Positions 51,127 to 60,033 of a DNA stretch of 64,000 nt are shown in pieces (position 1 is the stretch's first letter; the number at the start of each line of letters is the position of its first letter). The DNA is from Rikenellaceae bacterium (lineage in GTDB: Bacteria; Bacteroidota; Bacteroidia; Bacteroidales; Rikenellaceae), in assembly GCA_017463585.1 (NCBI GenBank), contig JAFTOX010000003.1, forward strand, positions 1-64,000, read 5' to 3'. The position numbers were made by a program, and so were the translations under genes. Under the pieces are notes generated by a model, which ran no database searches, was not told the DNA's origin, and was given only the letters and a program-made list of their open reading frames with translations.

Positions 51127-52277
51127 GACTCAATTAATTGATAAATTTTGTTCATGCTTGCTTCTAAATTAAAGTCTTTACCTCTTTCTTGGGCTTTTTG
51201 TGTATAATATTTTAAAGTAGATTTGTTTAGCATTTGTTTTAAGCCTTCATATAATCCTTTTTCTGTATTAGGGACACAAATTCCATATTTATTATTTTCT
51301 CCTAATTGTTCTTTAACTCCAGAGCATTCGGTTGATACAACAGCTTTACCTAAAACTAAAGCTTCTGTAATGGCTGTGTTATATCCTTCTGCATAGGAAG
51401 AGCAAACATATATATCGCTTACTGCTATATAGGGATATGGATTATTCTGAAATCCCAATAGTTTAATGTTGTTATTTAAGTTATTAATTTTTATAAATTC
51501 ATTTAATTTGTTTTTTTCGGGACCATCCCCTAAAATCCAAAGCTCAATATTATATCCTTCTTTATATAGTTGATTAATTGTTCTTATAAGACGTATATGG
51601 CCTTTTCGTTCATTTAGTGTTCCTAATGTAATAATTCTATATAGTGAATGTCGTTTGGATAAGTCCTTAGGTAATCGTTCTTTCGCTTGGCGAATAATAA
51701 TGTCACGATCAATAGGATTGTGAAGAACTAGAGTTTTCTCTTTTAAGTTGAATAATTTATCTGCTTGTTCTTTCACGATTTGTGAAACACATGGAATATT
51801 ATTGATTCTTTTATAGCAATTAATTTCATCTAAATTGTTTCGAAAAGCGACTTCTGTCCAGTGGAATGTATCGAGTTCTATATGAATCCACGCTATTTTT
51901 CTTGTTGAATCTGACATGCCACTAATAAATCTTGTTGCATATCCTTCGATAAAAGCAATAGCAACATCGAACTTTTTACGAATAAATAGTAGATGGAAGA
52001 CCTTAGGTGAACAATGATAATATATCCAAAGTTTGACCTTATTTTTAATTTTCCCCCATATTCTTGATAATATATTCTCTGAGTTATTGTCAAAAATATA
52101 TCTGTATTTTATGTGCGTAGGATAGAAGTCTTTAGATAATACTTCTTTTCTATTAGAATATAGAGTTACATCATATTTTTCATAATCAAAATTACGCAAT
52201 ATGATTTGCTGAATTCGTTCCACACCACCACCATATAGGTTCTCAGTGAATATGGCCACTCTTTTTTTTCTATCCAT
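51123..52277 (-). CDS. GT4-family glycosyltransferase
   Basis: A 384-residue GT-B enzyme: RVAIFTENLYGGGVERIQQIIL, IAWIHIELDTFHW, ITLGTLNERKGHIRLIRTI and YVCSSYAEGYNTAITEALVLGKAVVSTECSG with the EX7E motif. Donor unknown. It is separated by 19 bases from the acyltransferase remnant upstream and is as A+T-rich as its neighbours. Confidence 0.9.
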   Translation of the reverse strand: MDRKKRVAIFTENLYGGGVERIQQIILRNFDYEKYDVTLYSNRKEVLSKDFYPTHIKYRYIFDNNSENILSRIWGKIKNKVKLWIYYHCSPKVFHLLFIRKKFDVAIAFIEGYATRFISGMSDSTRKIAWIHIELDTFHWTEVAFRNNLDEINCYKRINNIPCVSQIVKEQADKLFNLKEKTLVLHNPIDRDIIIRQAKERLPKDLSKRHSLYRIITLGTLNERKGHIRLIRTINQLYKEGYNIELWILGDGPEKNKLNEFIKINNLNNNIKLLGFQNNPYPYIAVSDIYVCSSYAEGYNTAITEALVLGKAVVSTECSGVKEQLGENNKYGICVPNTEKGLYEGLKQMLNKSTLKYYTQKAQERGKDFNLEASMNKIYQLIES

Positions 52278-52296
52278 TTGTTAATGTGATTTACAA

Positions 52297-52626
52297 TTAG
52301 TGTAAATACTTCAAACATTTAACTCCCTTCGAAGTTTCTAACCAAATTAAGAAATTAGAAATGACGAATAATGCAGTTATTACTGTTGCAAATCTTACGA
52401 CACTATTATTAAATATACTAAATGTATTTGCTGGGATATAATTAGCACATGCCATATCGTATATCCAGATCAATACAAATTGGAGTAAGTAAAATAGTAT
52501 GCTATATGTTCTAAGAATTTTACATCTCTTATTAGCAAGATGCTTAAATTGAAGTTTATTAAATAAGGGTAATAGTATGAAAGGATATAACATGCGTGAT
52601 AGGGTTAAGTTTCGGTATGCAAGTTA
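52297..52626 (-). pseudogene. C-terminal remnant of an acyltransferase-3-like membrane protein
   Basis: The frame open from about 52623 encodes roughly 108 residues (SRMLYPFILLPLFNKLQF, then YSILFYLLQFVLIWIYDM and a final helix ending in WLET..VKCLKYLH). This pattern matches only the last three helices of the Acyltransferase_3 (OatA/WecH-like) family, which normally has ten helices and about 350 residues. An in-frame stop lies upstream and the 94 bases before it show no more of the gene. The O-acetyl decoration it encoded is presumably lost. Confidence 0.6.
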
Positions 52627-52686
52627 TTGTTACACACAATATTAACATTAAAATCATATGGCTATTAATGAGAGTGGTCTTATGAT

Positions 52687-53583
52687 TTAGTGTTTTGTAA
52701 GCATTTTATACATAAATGGGAAAAATATTTTGCATTTACCCAGCAATTTACTCTTGAAAGTCATGTCGTTGTTGGTTAAATATGAGTATAATCTTGTTCT
52801 TGGATATTTGAGATAAGTTTGTAGGCGTGGGTCATTGCTTCCACATTCCCGTATTATTCTGTATATCTCATTAATTCTTTGATTTTGCCCACCTCCCGCA
52901 TAGTGTAGAATTTTTGACTTGCTCAGATATTCCCATCCATTAAAATATATCTGACAATTCCAACCTCCATCTAACTCTCTTATAATGCAGCCGTTCTTAT
53001 AGTTAGTATAATTCAATGCAGGTTGATCCAAGTTTACTCCATTGGAAATAGATTTTCCCCAGTTTAGGAACCATTGTTCATAAAACTCATGATTTGCTGC
53101 TGTGTCTTTAACCAGCATTACTCCACTATTGAAATATGGTTTATTAGCCATATCCTCGAACCCAGCTTTCTGGCATTTAGCAATCGTGGTATTTTCTGTC
53201 AATTTTACGTTACCATTACAATCTGCGACTAATAATATGTCACCTTGAAAGTAGTCAATTCCATTTAGCTTACTACAAATTACGGTATCTGTATCAATGA
53301 ATAAAAAATCTCCACTGACAATGTTTCTTAAATTGGTTTTCAGAAACCTAGAGCATTGTACTTTGTTATATTTTTGGGGGATCTCCACTATGTTGATATA
53401 ATCTACAATAGAGTGGAGGGCTTTTCTCCAACCGACTAAACTCTCACATGTAGCGTTATCGGTTACTACCTCAATATACACTTTATTATTTTTTTCCCTT
53501 AAAGAATATATACTCAATAGTAGCTGTTCAAGATAACAATCATTTTCACTACTAATTATGCAATATACTATCTTTGTTCTCAT
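52687..53583 (-). CDS. GT8-like glycosyltransferase
   Basis: A 298-residue GT-A enzyme. KIVYCIISSENDCYLEQLLLSIYSL opens the nucleotide-binding fold, FLFIDTDTVICSKL holds the DXD motif, and YFNSGVMLVKD and LDQPALNY follow the nucleotide-diphospho-sugar transferase pattern. Late KILHYAGGGQ supplies a His. Donor unknown. It overlaps the flippase gene by 4 bases. Confidence 0.86.
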   Translation of the reverse strand: MRTKIVYCIISSENDCYLEQLLLSIYSLREKNNKVYIEVVTDNATCESLVGWRKALHSIVDYINIVEIPQKYNKVQCSRFLKTNLRNIVSGDFLFIDTDTVICSKLNGIDYFQGDILLVADCNGNVKLTENTTIAKCQKAGFEDMANKPYFNSGVMLVKDTAANHEFYEQWFLNWGKSISNGVNLDQPALNYTNYKNGCIIRELDGGWNCQIYFNGWEYLSKSKILHYAGGGQNQRINEIYRIIRECGSNDPRLQTYLKYPRTRLYSYLTNNDMTFKSKLLGKCKIFFPFMYKMLTKH

Positions 53584-55064
53584 GATTTTTTCAATTTAGA
53601 TAGGAACTTATCCCTAATAATAGAAATCAGCATATAAAAATCCCGAGAGTTGGAGATGATAGAAATCAATATATAATAGCTAGCGCCAATGATAATTCCA
53701 CAGATTAATTGAAGGGCTAATGAATCAATGAATCTTATAGCAAAATATATTAAAAGGGCCATACTGCTTGAATATAGTATGGCTGGAATAATATTCTGAA
53801 TTTGTTTTAAGATAGTAAATCCTCCTACTTTTTTTATGCAGTACATATTTATTATCACGGTTAGAAATGAATTGGCAATAAGTCCAATACACATAGCGGT
53901 AATTCCTAATGGAATGCAGATTATAAGCACTAAGATGCCCATTACTTTTGAGAGGACTTCAACTTTCAAGATAAGATCAGTTCGACCTTTAACTTGTATA
54001 AAGTCTTTACATAAAACATTAAATGGTCCCCACATCCTAGCAAAACATAGTAATTGTAGGAAGATTATTGCAGGAGCCCATTTTTCTGTAATTAAAATCA
54101 ATATGAATGGTTTGGCCAAAACGGCAAGCCCAAAAATCAGAGGAAAAACTAAATAACACGATAGAGATACAAGTTTCAAATAAGTGCGATGAAGAGTTTC
54201 TTCCTCTTTGATCGCAGACATTACAGGAAAAGCTACAGGACCAACAATCGTTTGCAATGTGTACGCTGGAATCGTTGCATATGAGTTTGCTTTTGAAAAA
54301 TATCCGAGATCTGATGCGGGAAACTTCTTGCCAATCACTATCGTGTTTAAGTTGTCGTATATTGTCGATATGAGATTTGAGGCAAGTAATTTAGAGCCAA
54401 AGCTAAAATATCTCTTCCACACTTCCCATGAAAACTTAAATTGGGGGAACCAGGGATCGTGCTTGTAATATAAATATCCATTTAAGAATGGCATAATAAA
54501 ATTTGGCCAAACAAGAGCCCATACTCCCATTCCACATGATGCGCAAATTATTGTGGCACAGCCGATAACAATATTAGTTATTGTTCTAAATATATTTTGC
54601 GCTTTGAAATCCAGCTTGATGGTCAATCGAGTGTTTTGGATTGCCAAAAACGAGTTCAAGAACAATAATACAGCATTGGCACATACGATAGTCCTTATGC
54701 GAGGTTCGTTATAGAAGTTAGCTATGAGACCAGATGTGAAACATAATATTGTGGCAAAAAATGTGGTTAGAACAACGTTTGTAACAAATACTGTAGAGTA
54801 ATCAATATCTTTTCTATCTTTGTTTCTAACCAAAGCAGTTGCAAAGCCAGAATCTATAAAACAACCAGAAATTTGCATGAAAATAGCAGGCATAGCAATC
54901 AAACCATAATCAGATGGCTCTAGTAATCTGGCAAGTATAATGCCTTCAATAAAGCCAAATATTTGTAGTGTTGATTGCCTTAGGAATGTCCAAAACATTC
55001 CTGAGAACATATTGTCTCTAGTATTACCTGTGGTAGCTATTTTTTGATCTATGTTTTTATCCAT
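53580..55064 (-). CDS. wzx: Wzx-type polysaccharide flippase
   Basis: A 494-residue membrane protein with about 12-14 hydrophobic segments, matching the MOP superfamily polysaccharide transporters (GMFWTFLRQSTLQIFGFIEGIILARLLEPSDYGLIAMP, YFSKANSYATIPAYTLQTIVGPVAFPVMS). It moves undecaprenyl-linked repeat units across the inner membrane. It is the only flippase candidate, which together with EpsG defines a Wzx/Wzy pathway. It overlaps both neighbours (4 and 8 bases). Confidence 0.93.
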   Translation of the reverse strand: MDKNIDQKIATTGNTRDNMFSGMFWTFLRQSTLQIFGFIEGIILARLLEPSDYGLIAMPAIFMQISGCFIDSGFATALVRNKDRKDIDYSTVFVTNVVLTTFFATILCFTSGLIANFYNEPRIRTIVCANAVLLFLNSFLAIQNTRLTIKLDFKAQNIFRTITNIVIGCATIICASCGMGVWALVWPNFIMPFLNGYLYYKHDPWFPQFKFSWEVWKRYFSFGSKLLASNLISTIYDNLNTIVIGKKFPASDLGYFSKANSYATIPAYTLQTIVGPVAFPVMSAIKEEETLHRTYLKLVSLSCYLVFPLIFGLAVLAKPFILILITEKWAPAIIFLQLLCFARMWGPFNVLCKDFIQVKGRTDLILKVEVLSKVMGILVLIICIPLGITAMCIGLIANSFLTVIINMYCIKKVGGFTILKQIQNIIPAILYSSSMALLIYFAIRFIDSLALQLICGIIIGASYYILISIISNSRDFYMLISIIRDKFLSKLKKS

Positions 55065-56022
55065 TTATGACACTTCTGAGAGTTGCGACATAATAATCAA
55101 AAGTCGCAATAGCCTTTAATTTCCAGTAGATGGCATTCGAGTACATAATTTCCCAAAAATGCGACTGGAGGAATTGGCGCAGTGGTATTGCCAATGTCGC
55201 GAACTCTTTTGTGGAGTCTTTGTGTGTCATCGAGAGCAGTTTAACGCAGGTTTCGACAACATTGCTTAAAGCCATTTCGGCATACTGTGTTGCGTGAACC
55301 TTTATTAGTTCGTATACTGCCAGCACATTGTCGTACTCTTCGAATGCACGTTTCGATAATTTCAAATGCGACAAGCTACCTTCGTGATACTCGTAGTAAT
55401 AGAGCGGCACATCGGTATATGCCATATCTCGTTCCTGCAAGAAGAGTTGCGACATCACATAGTAGTCTTCGCTTAGGGTCGCTGATGGAAATGCTACCTC
55501 CCCGAAAATATTTCTCTTGTATAGTTTGGCAGGGAATCCCCAAAACTCATACTTGAAGAATCGAGGCATCAACTCTTCGAACCGCAACAAACATTGTTCC
55601 CCCTCAATTTGCGCAGGGATCTCTGATTCGTTGAAGATTCGTTGCACGCGGCACGCGCTGATGTTCACATTGTGGAGTACGATAAGGTCGTATAATTGCT
55701 TGATGTAGTCGGTCGAGACACAATCGTCGCAATCCATAAAGCTCACAAACTCACCCTCCGCGCGTTCTAACCCATATTTTCGCGCCAATGACGCACCTCC
55801 ATTTTTGATGTGGAAAACTTTGAAACGCCCATCTTTGGACGCTATTTGATCGCACATCTCGCCACTCATATCTGTTGATCCGTCATCTACCAAAACAAAT
55901 TCGAGGGTGGGGTAGTTCTGCTCTTGCAAGCAACGAAAGCAACGCTCCAAATACATTGAGGCGTTGTACACGGGGACGACGATCGAGATTAAAGGATATG
56001 TGGCGACGGCGCTATTCTTCAA
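55057..56022 (-). CDS. GT2-family glycosyltransferase
   Basis: A 321-residue GT-A enzyme: PLISIVVPVYNASMYLERCFRCL, VLVDDGSTDMSGEMCDQIASKDGRFKVFH and FMDCDDCVSTDY, where the DXD-like site reads DCDD. First enzyme gene after upxY, which it overlaps by 11 bases. Its base composition is still close to the chromosome, in contrast to the genes that follow. Donor unknown. Confidence 0.9.
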   Translation of the reverse strand: MKNSAVATYPLISIVVPVYNASMYLERCFRCLQEQNYPTLEFVLVDDGSTDMSGEMCDQIASKDGRFKVFHIKNGGASLARKYGLERAEGEFVSFMDCDDCVSTDYIKQLYDLIVLHNVNISACRVQRIFNESEIPAQIEGEQCLLRFEELMPRFFKYEFWGFPAKLYKRNIFGEVAFPSATLSEDYYVMSQLFLQERDMAYTDVPLYYYEYHEGSLSHLKLSKRAFEEYDNVLAVYELIKVHATQYAEMALSNVVETCVKLLSMTHKDSTKEFATLAIPLRQFLQSHFWEIMYSNAIYWKLKAIATFDYYVATLRSVING

Positions 56023-56536
56023 TTTTTTCCAACATTGTTGCGGGGATATATGTTGTGGCGACTGAGATCACATCGTTGAGGCGCACCACTACGCGGCGGT
56101 GACCTTTGAGGCGAATCAGTTCGCCCTCGACGCCCTTCATCGGACCGGCTATCACGCGCACGCGATCACCTGCTACCAGCGGAATATCGACCAGCGTCAA
56201 GCAGTCGTCGGGCATCTCGACCAGGAATCGGAAATCGTTCATCTGCTTGTCGGTAATCGGTGCGGGGCGTCGCTCTGCGCGATCGAGCACATAGCGCACA
56301 GGCAGCGACAGCTCATTCACGATGTCATAGCAGGCGTCGGGCTCGACACGAATAAAAACGACGTTCGGAATCAGCGGCACTTCGACGCGACGTTTGCGCC
56401 CGTTATAGACGCGCTCCTGCCAGCGCATAGGCAAATAGCATTCGACACCTGCCTCTTCCAATCGACTTTTCACGCGTCGAGCGAAATTGTTGCGGGTGTA
56501 GGCTGCGAACCATTGAGGCTCAGTGATATTGCTCAT
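56012..56536 (-). CDS. upxY: UpxY-type transcription antiterminator
   Basis: A 174-residue NusG paralogue. The NGN domain starts QWFAAYTRNNFARRVKSRLEEAGVECYLPM, and the C-terminal KOW segment is VAGDRVRVIAGPMKGVEGELIRL. UpxY proteins act in cis on the 5' leader of their own capsule operon to prevent premature termination. No upxZ-like inhibitor gene follows. The ATG at 56536 is preferred over one 15 codons upstream because it leads directly into the NGN domain. Confidence 0.93.
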   Translation of the reverse strand: MSNITEPQWFAAYTRNNFARRVKSRLEEAGVECYLPMRWQERVYNGRKRRVEVPLIPNVVFIRVEPDACYDIVNELSLPVRYVLDRAERRPAPITDKQMNDFRFLVEMPDDCLTLVDIPLVAGDRVRVIAGPMKGVEGELIRLKGHRRVVVRLNDVISVATTYIPATMLEKIEE

Positions 56537-56590
56537 TTGCCGGGTGGGGGTGGAAAGGATCAAGAGGGTAGTGCTGGGCACGCTTCGCGG

Positions 56591-56623
56591 TTGTCAATGA
56601 ACACTCAGACGCATCAATGACAA
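56591..56623 (-). promoter_or_regulatory. Leader hairpin of the capsule operon
   Basis: TTGTCAATGA (56591-56600) pairs with TCAATGACAA (56614-56623), 9 of 10 positions, about 65 bases after the predicted transcription start and 55 bases before upxY. No T-run follows, so it is not a plain terminator. It may be a pause or antiterminator recognition structure. Confidence 0.5.
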
Positions 56624-56695
56624 ACCCACTTCTACAAATTCGCGCACCTGACTACTCACTCTTAAACAGATGTAAGTTTCCAAGTTATCAACGTA

Positions 56696-56726
56696 CAAAG
56701 ATATAGTTTTTCTATATATAATCAAA
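56696..56726 (-). promoter_or_regulatory. Promoter of the capsule operon
   Basis: On the minus strand TTTG (56723-56726), exactly 19 bases, TATCTTTG (56696-56703). The leader to upxY is about 150 bases. No inverted repeats of the kind that flank invertible Bacteroides capsule promoters were found. Confidence 0.8.
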
Positions 56727-56841
56727 GTATAAAGCGTTAAATTATCGTTTTGTGAGGCTTAAAATTGGGGTTAAACAGGTCGAAAGATGTGTCGAAAGAT
56801 TAAAACGAGTGGGTGGATTGTTGCGATGTCGAAAAATTTAT

Positions 56842-56849
56842 TACCTTTG
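56842..56849 (+). promoter_or_regulatory. Promoter -7 box of the DUF5606 gene
   Basis: TACCTTTG, with a TTG about 19 bases upstream (56818-56823), 41 bases before the ATG at 56890. Confidence 0.6.
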
Positions 56850-56889
56850 CCACCGGAAAACATTGAGAAATTATTCAAAACCGAAGAAT

Positions 56890-57306
56890 ATGGAACTGAA
56901 AGAGATTTTGGCTATTTCGGGTCAGCCCGGGTTGTTCAAATATGTTGCACGCAGCAGCAATGGCGTTATCGTTGAGTCGTTGATCGACGGTCGTCGCCAC
57001 AATGCGTCGGCTACGGCACGCGTTAGTGCACTGACCGAGATCGCAATTTTCACCGAAAACGAGGATATGCCTTTGGCATACGTATTCGAGAAGATTTACG
57101 CTTACACCGAGGGTAAGGAGGCGATCAATCCCAAGTCGGACGCGGCTGCATTGAAGAACTATTTTGCAGAGGTTCTGCCCGAGTATGATCGTGAGCGTGT
57201 TCACGTTTCGGACATCAAGAAGGTATTTGCTTGGTACAATATGCTGGTTTCGGCAGGTATGACCAAGTTCGAGTTGCCCGACGACGAGGAGCAGACCGAG
57301 GAGTAA
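56890..57306 (+). CDS. DUF5606-type conserved protein
   Basis: A 138-residue cytoplasmic protein conserved in Bacteroidetes (DUF5606-like), starting MELKEILAISGQPGLFKYVARS, a small SH3-like beta domain, followed by FTENEDMPLAYVFEKIY and a helical, acidic C-terminus ending in DDEEQTEE. No biochemical function is known to me. It is a single gene with its own promoter and terminator, divergent from the capsule operon. The ATG at 56890 is chosen because upstream in-frame sequence holds the promoter. Confidence 0.82.
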   Translation: MELKEILAISGQPGLFKYVARSSNGVIVESLIDGRRHNASATARVSALTEIAIFTENEDMPLAYVFEKIYAYTEGKEAINPKSDAAALKNYFAEVLPEYDRERVHVSDIKKVFAWYNMLVSAGMTKFELPDDEEQTEE

Positions 57307-57330
57307 CACTTGGCTCGAATTGCTGAACTA

Positions 57331-57360
57331 AGCCACGCCGTGAGGTGTGGCTTTTTTTTG
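57331..57360 (+). terminator. Rho-independent terminator
   Basis: AGCCAC (57331-57336) with GTGGCT (57347-57352), plus an inner CC/GG pair, followed by TTTTTTT. Confidence 0.75.
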
Positions 57361-57420
57361 TTTGGATTGCCAAAGTAATGGTAGCGTAATTTGGCAATAT
57401 AATCTTGTAAAATGTTCAAA

Positions 57421-57450
57421 TAAAAAAGCCACCCTGAGAGGTGGCTTTTT
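57421..57450 (-). terminator. Terminator of argS
   Basis: On the minus strand AAAAAGCCACC pairs with GGTGGCTTTTTT around a 6-base loop, directly downstream of argS. Confidence 0.85.
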
Positions 57451-57471
57451 GTCGAAAAACTCGCTGATGGT

Positions 57472-59253
57472 TTACATTCGCTCGGGAACGTCAATACCCA
57501 GCAGTGCCATACCTGTGCGGATTACGCGAGCAACTTCCGAAGCGAGTTGTAGACGCATTTGGCGCACCTTCACATTCTCCTCGCGCATAATCGAGTGGTC
57601 GTGGTAGTAGCTGTTGAACGACTTTGCGAGGTCGTAGATATAGGCGCCGATGATTGACGGAGCGAAGTTCTCGCCTGCCGATGCAACCACCGAGGGATAA
57701 TCGCTCAGCGTCTTGATCAACTCGATCTCCTCCTTCAAATAGTCGATGCCGACAACGCGACCTGCGTAGTCGATATCGCTCTCGGCAGCCTTTCGCAACA
57801 CCGAGCAGATACGTGCGTGAGTGTACTGAATGAAGGGGCCCGTATTGCCGTTGAAGTCGATCGACTCGCGCGGATCGAACAACATTGTCTTCTTGGGGTC
57901 AACTTTCAAAATAAAATATTTGAGTGCACCCAGACCGACCATCTTCGAGATAGCCTCGGCCTCCTCGTCGGTGCAGCCGTCCAGCTTGCCCAACTCCTGC
58001 GACATCTCGCGTGCCGTCGAAACCATATCGGCGATCAGATCGTCAGCGTCTACAACCGTACCCTCGCGCGACTTCATCTTACCCTCGGGCAGTTCGACCA
58101 TACCATACGAGAGGTGGGTGATGTTGTCGCTCCAATCGTGTCCCAACTTTTTGAGAATCAACTTCAAAACTTGGAAGTGGTAGTTCTGCTCGTTGCCCAC
58201 AACGTAGATCATATCGTCCAACTTGTTGTCCTCGAAACGGCGGAACGCAGTACCCAAATCCTGAGTCATATATACCGAGGTGCCGTCGCCACGCAGCAGC
58301 AACTTCTGATCCAGACCGTCGGCAGCCAAGTCGATCCACACCGAGTTGTCCTCCTTGCGGAAGAACACGCCTGCGTCCAGGCCCTTCTGCACGATGTCCT
58401 TGCCAAGCAGATAGGTCTGCGACTCATAGTAAACCTTGTCGAAATCGACGCCCAGAGCCTTGTATGTAACGTCGAAACCGTCATATACCCAGCCGTTCAT
58501 CGTCTGCCACAACGAGTAAACCTCCTCGTCCTTGGCCTCCCATTTGCGCAACATTGCCTGCGCCTCCTGCATAATCGGAGCCTGCTTCTTAGCCTCCTCC
58601 TCGCTCATACCATCGGCAACGAGCTGCTTGATCTGCTCCTTGTAGTGCTTGTCGAACTCGACGTAGTATTTACCTACGAGGTGGTCGCCCTTCATACCGC
58701 TCGACGCGGGGGTTTCGCCGTTGCCATAGAGTTCCCACGCCAGCATCGACTTGCAGATGTGAATGCCGCGGTCGTTCACCAAGTTCGCCTTGATCACGTT
58801 GTGACCGTTGGCTTTGAGGATCTGCGCAACCGAGTAGCCGAGCAGATTGTTACGAATATGACCCAAGTGGAGGGGTTTGTTGGTGTTGGGCGACGAGTAT
58901 TCGATCATCACCGTACGACCCGTTGCATCGGCCTGACCGAACTCCTCATCGGCGCGCATTTCGGCAAAACGCTCTGCCCAGAAATCGGCTGAAAGCGAGA
59001 TGTTTAGGAAGCCCTTAATGACGTTGAATGCGCTCACTTCGGGGTTGTTAGCGACGATGTGTTCGCCTATTTCGGTAGCGGTTGCTTCGGGCGATTTGCG
59101 GCTACGTCGCAGCAGGGGGAAGACAACGAGGGTAAAGTCGCCCTCGAACTCTTTGCGTGTCTTTTGAATTTGGAGCACTTCGCCCTCTTGCTCGCCGTAG
59201 AGTGCGCCGACGCTGCGACCCACTACGCCCGAAATAAACTCTTCGATAATCAT
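57472..59253 (-). CDS. argS: Arginyl-tRNA synthetase
   Basis: A 593-residue class I aminoacyl-tRNA synthetase that charges tRNA-Arg. The HIGH-type motif is NKPLHLGHIRNN, the KMSKS-equivalent loop is EGKMKSREGTVV, and the N-terminal Add-1 domain and C-terminal DALR anticodon-binding domain (IQYTHARICSVLRKA to the end) are present. Normal length. It is a single transcription unit with its own terminator. Confidence 0.98.
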   Translation of the reverse strand: MIIEEFISGVVGRSVGALYGEQEGEVLQIQKTRKEFEGDFTLVVFPLLRRSRKSPEATATEIGEHIVANNPEVSAFNVIKGFLNISLSADFWAERFAEMRADEEFGQADATGRTVMIEYSSPNTNKPLHLGHIRNNLLGYSVAQILKANGHNVIKANLVNDRGIHICKSMLAWELYGNGETPASSGMKGDHLVGKYYVEFDKHYKEQIKQLVADGMSEEEAKKQAPIMQEAQAMLRKWEAKDEEVYSLWQTMNGWVYDGFDVTYKALGVDFDKVYYESQTYLLGKDIVQKGLDAGVFFRKEDNSVWIDLAADGLDQKLLLRGDGTSVYMTQDLGTAFRRFEDNKLDDMIYVVGNEQNYHFQVLKLILKKLGHDWSDNITHLSYGMVELPEGKMKSREGTVVDADDLIADMVSTAREMSQELGKLDGCTDEEAEAISKMVGLGALKYFILKVDPKKTMLFDPRESIDFNGNTGPFIQYTHARICSVLRKAAESDIDYAGRVVGIDYLKEEIELIKTLSDYPSVVASAGENFAPSIIGAYIYDLAKSFNSYYHDHSIMREENVKVRQMRLQLASEVARVIRTGMALLGIDVPERM

Positions 59254-59295
59254 CTTCTTTATACTTGGTTTATAGATATTTTACAAATTGTGGTG

Positions 59296-59326
59296 CAAAT
59301 TTACGCAAAATTCGTGAACAAAGGTA
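59296..59326 (-). promoter_or_regulatory. Promoter region of argS
   Basis: Two possible -7 boxes on the minus strand: TAAATTTG (59296-59303) and TACCTTTG (59319-59326). The first lies about 42 bases before the ATG. Confidence 0.5.
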
Positions 59327-59404
59327 ATTTTTCGCCCGTTATGCGAAAATAAATCGATAATCGAAATAAATAACTCGGAAATAATTGTGCGTAAAACGGC
59401 AACG

Positions 59405-59437
59405 AAAAAACCGCACCCTCGTCGAGCGCGGTTTTTG
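59405..59437 (-). terminator. Terminator of MORN gene B
   Basis: AAAAACCGC (59406-59414) pairs with GCGGTTTTT (59428-59436), T-run on the minus strand. Confidence 0.75.
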
Positions 59438-59458
59438 TTTCATTCAAAATTAATTGGG

Positions 59459-60016
59459 CTATTTTCCCTCTTTGTAGGGTTTGAGGGATTTCTCTTTCAG
59501 CTTGCCATAGACCCAACGAGCCGAGAATTTATTGCCGTCTGCGTCCTCGACAACGCCCTTGCCGTGCGGAAGACCATTCACAAAATTGGCGCTATAAGCC
59601 AATCCGTCGGGGTAGAGCATAGTTCCGTAACCATTGGGCAGATCGCGCTCCCATTGACCGCAATACTTGCTACCGTCGGGATAAACCATCGTACCCACAC
59701 CCTTGATCTCACCGTAGTAGGTTTGACCGCGATACATTGCACCATCGCCCCACGTAATTGTGGTAATACCCGTAGCCTCATCTACGGTAATCTCGGCAGA
59801 GGGTTTCGAGTCTAAATATTGGTTATTTTGCTCTGCTTTCTCAGCCTCTGCTCTTTTATTTGCAGCATTATACTGAGCATTTCGCTTAATTGCCGATTGG
59901 TATGATCTTAATTCTTTGCGAAATTCACTTTTTGATTGACCAATATATGGCACAGTCTGAGCAATGCTTGGTAGACTATAAAATGCTACAAAAAGCAAAA
60001 ATAAAAATCGTTTCAT
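59459..60016 (-). CDS. Secreted MORN-repeat protein B
   Basis: A 185-residue exported protein (signal peptide 1-19). A Lys/Glu/Gln-rich helical stretch follows (ANKRAEAEKAEQNNQY), then four MORN repeats parallel to protein A: TWGDGAMYRGQTYYGEIKGVG, YPDGSKYCGQWERDLPNGYG, YPDGLAYSANFVNGLPHGKG and DGNKFSARWVYGKLKEKSLKP. Proteins A and B are clear paralogues in the C-terminal half but differ in the N-terminal half. The upstream region was copied with the gene. Confidence 0.85.
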   Translation of the reverse strand: MKRFLFLLFVAFYSLPSIAQTVPYIGQSKSEFRKELRSYQSAIKRNAQYNAANKRAEAEKAEQNNQYLDSKPSAEITVDEATGITTITWGDGAMYRGQTYYGEIKGVGTMVYPDGSKYCGQWERDLPNGYGTMLYPDGLAYSANFVNGLPHGKGVVEDADGNKFSARWVYGKLKEKSLKPYKEGK

Positions 60017-60033
60017 AATTGTATGATTTTAAG

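Larger units (their letters stand above)
35129..56726 (-). other. Capsule / surface polysaccharide biosynthesis locus
   Basis: Twenty genes and one gene remnant on the minus strand, from the promoter at 56696-56726 to the terminator at 35073-35101, with mostly overlapping or abutting genes. It is a Wzx/Wzy-type locus headed by upxY. Initiation module: aminotransferase, acetyltransferase and phosphoglycosyltransferase at the 3' end. Also present are eleven glycosyltransferases, a glycerol-phosphate branch and an FkbH-like modifier. The genes from about 47.4 to 55.0 kb are the most A+T-rich, while both ends resemble the chromosome. No Wza/Wzc export genes are included. Confidence 0.9.

Noticed and set aside
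52297..52593. Intact small membrane protein gene
   Set aside because: The chain fits only the end of a much longer acyltransferase family, its frame continues upstream of the ATG, and it then meets a stop. It is listed as a remnant.
56581..56760. Invertible promoter for the capsule locus
   Set aside because: No inverted repeats flank the promoter. The only pair found (56591-56623) lies wholly in the leader, and TTAAACAG at 56662 and 56771 is a direct repeat.
57817..58992. Open frame opposite argS
   Set aside because: argS is certain, and the opposite frame has no motif and no promoter of its own.
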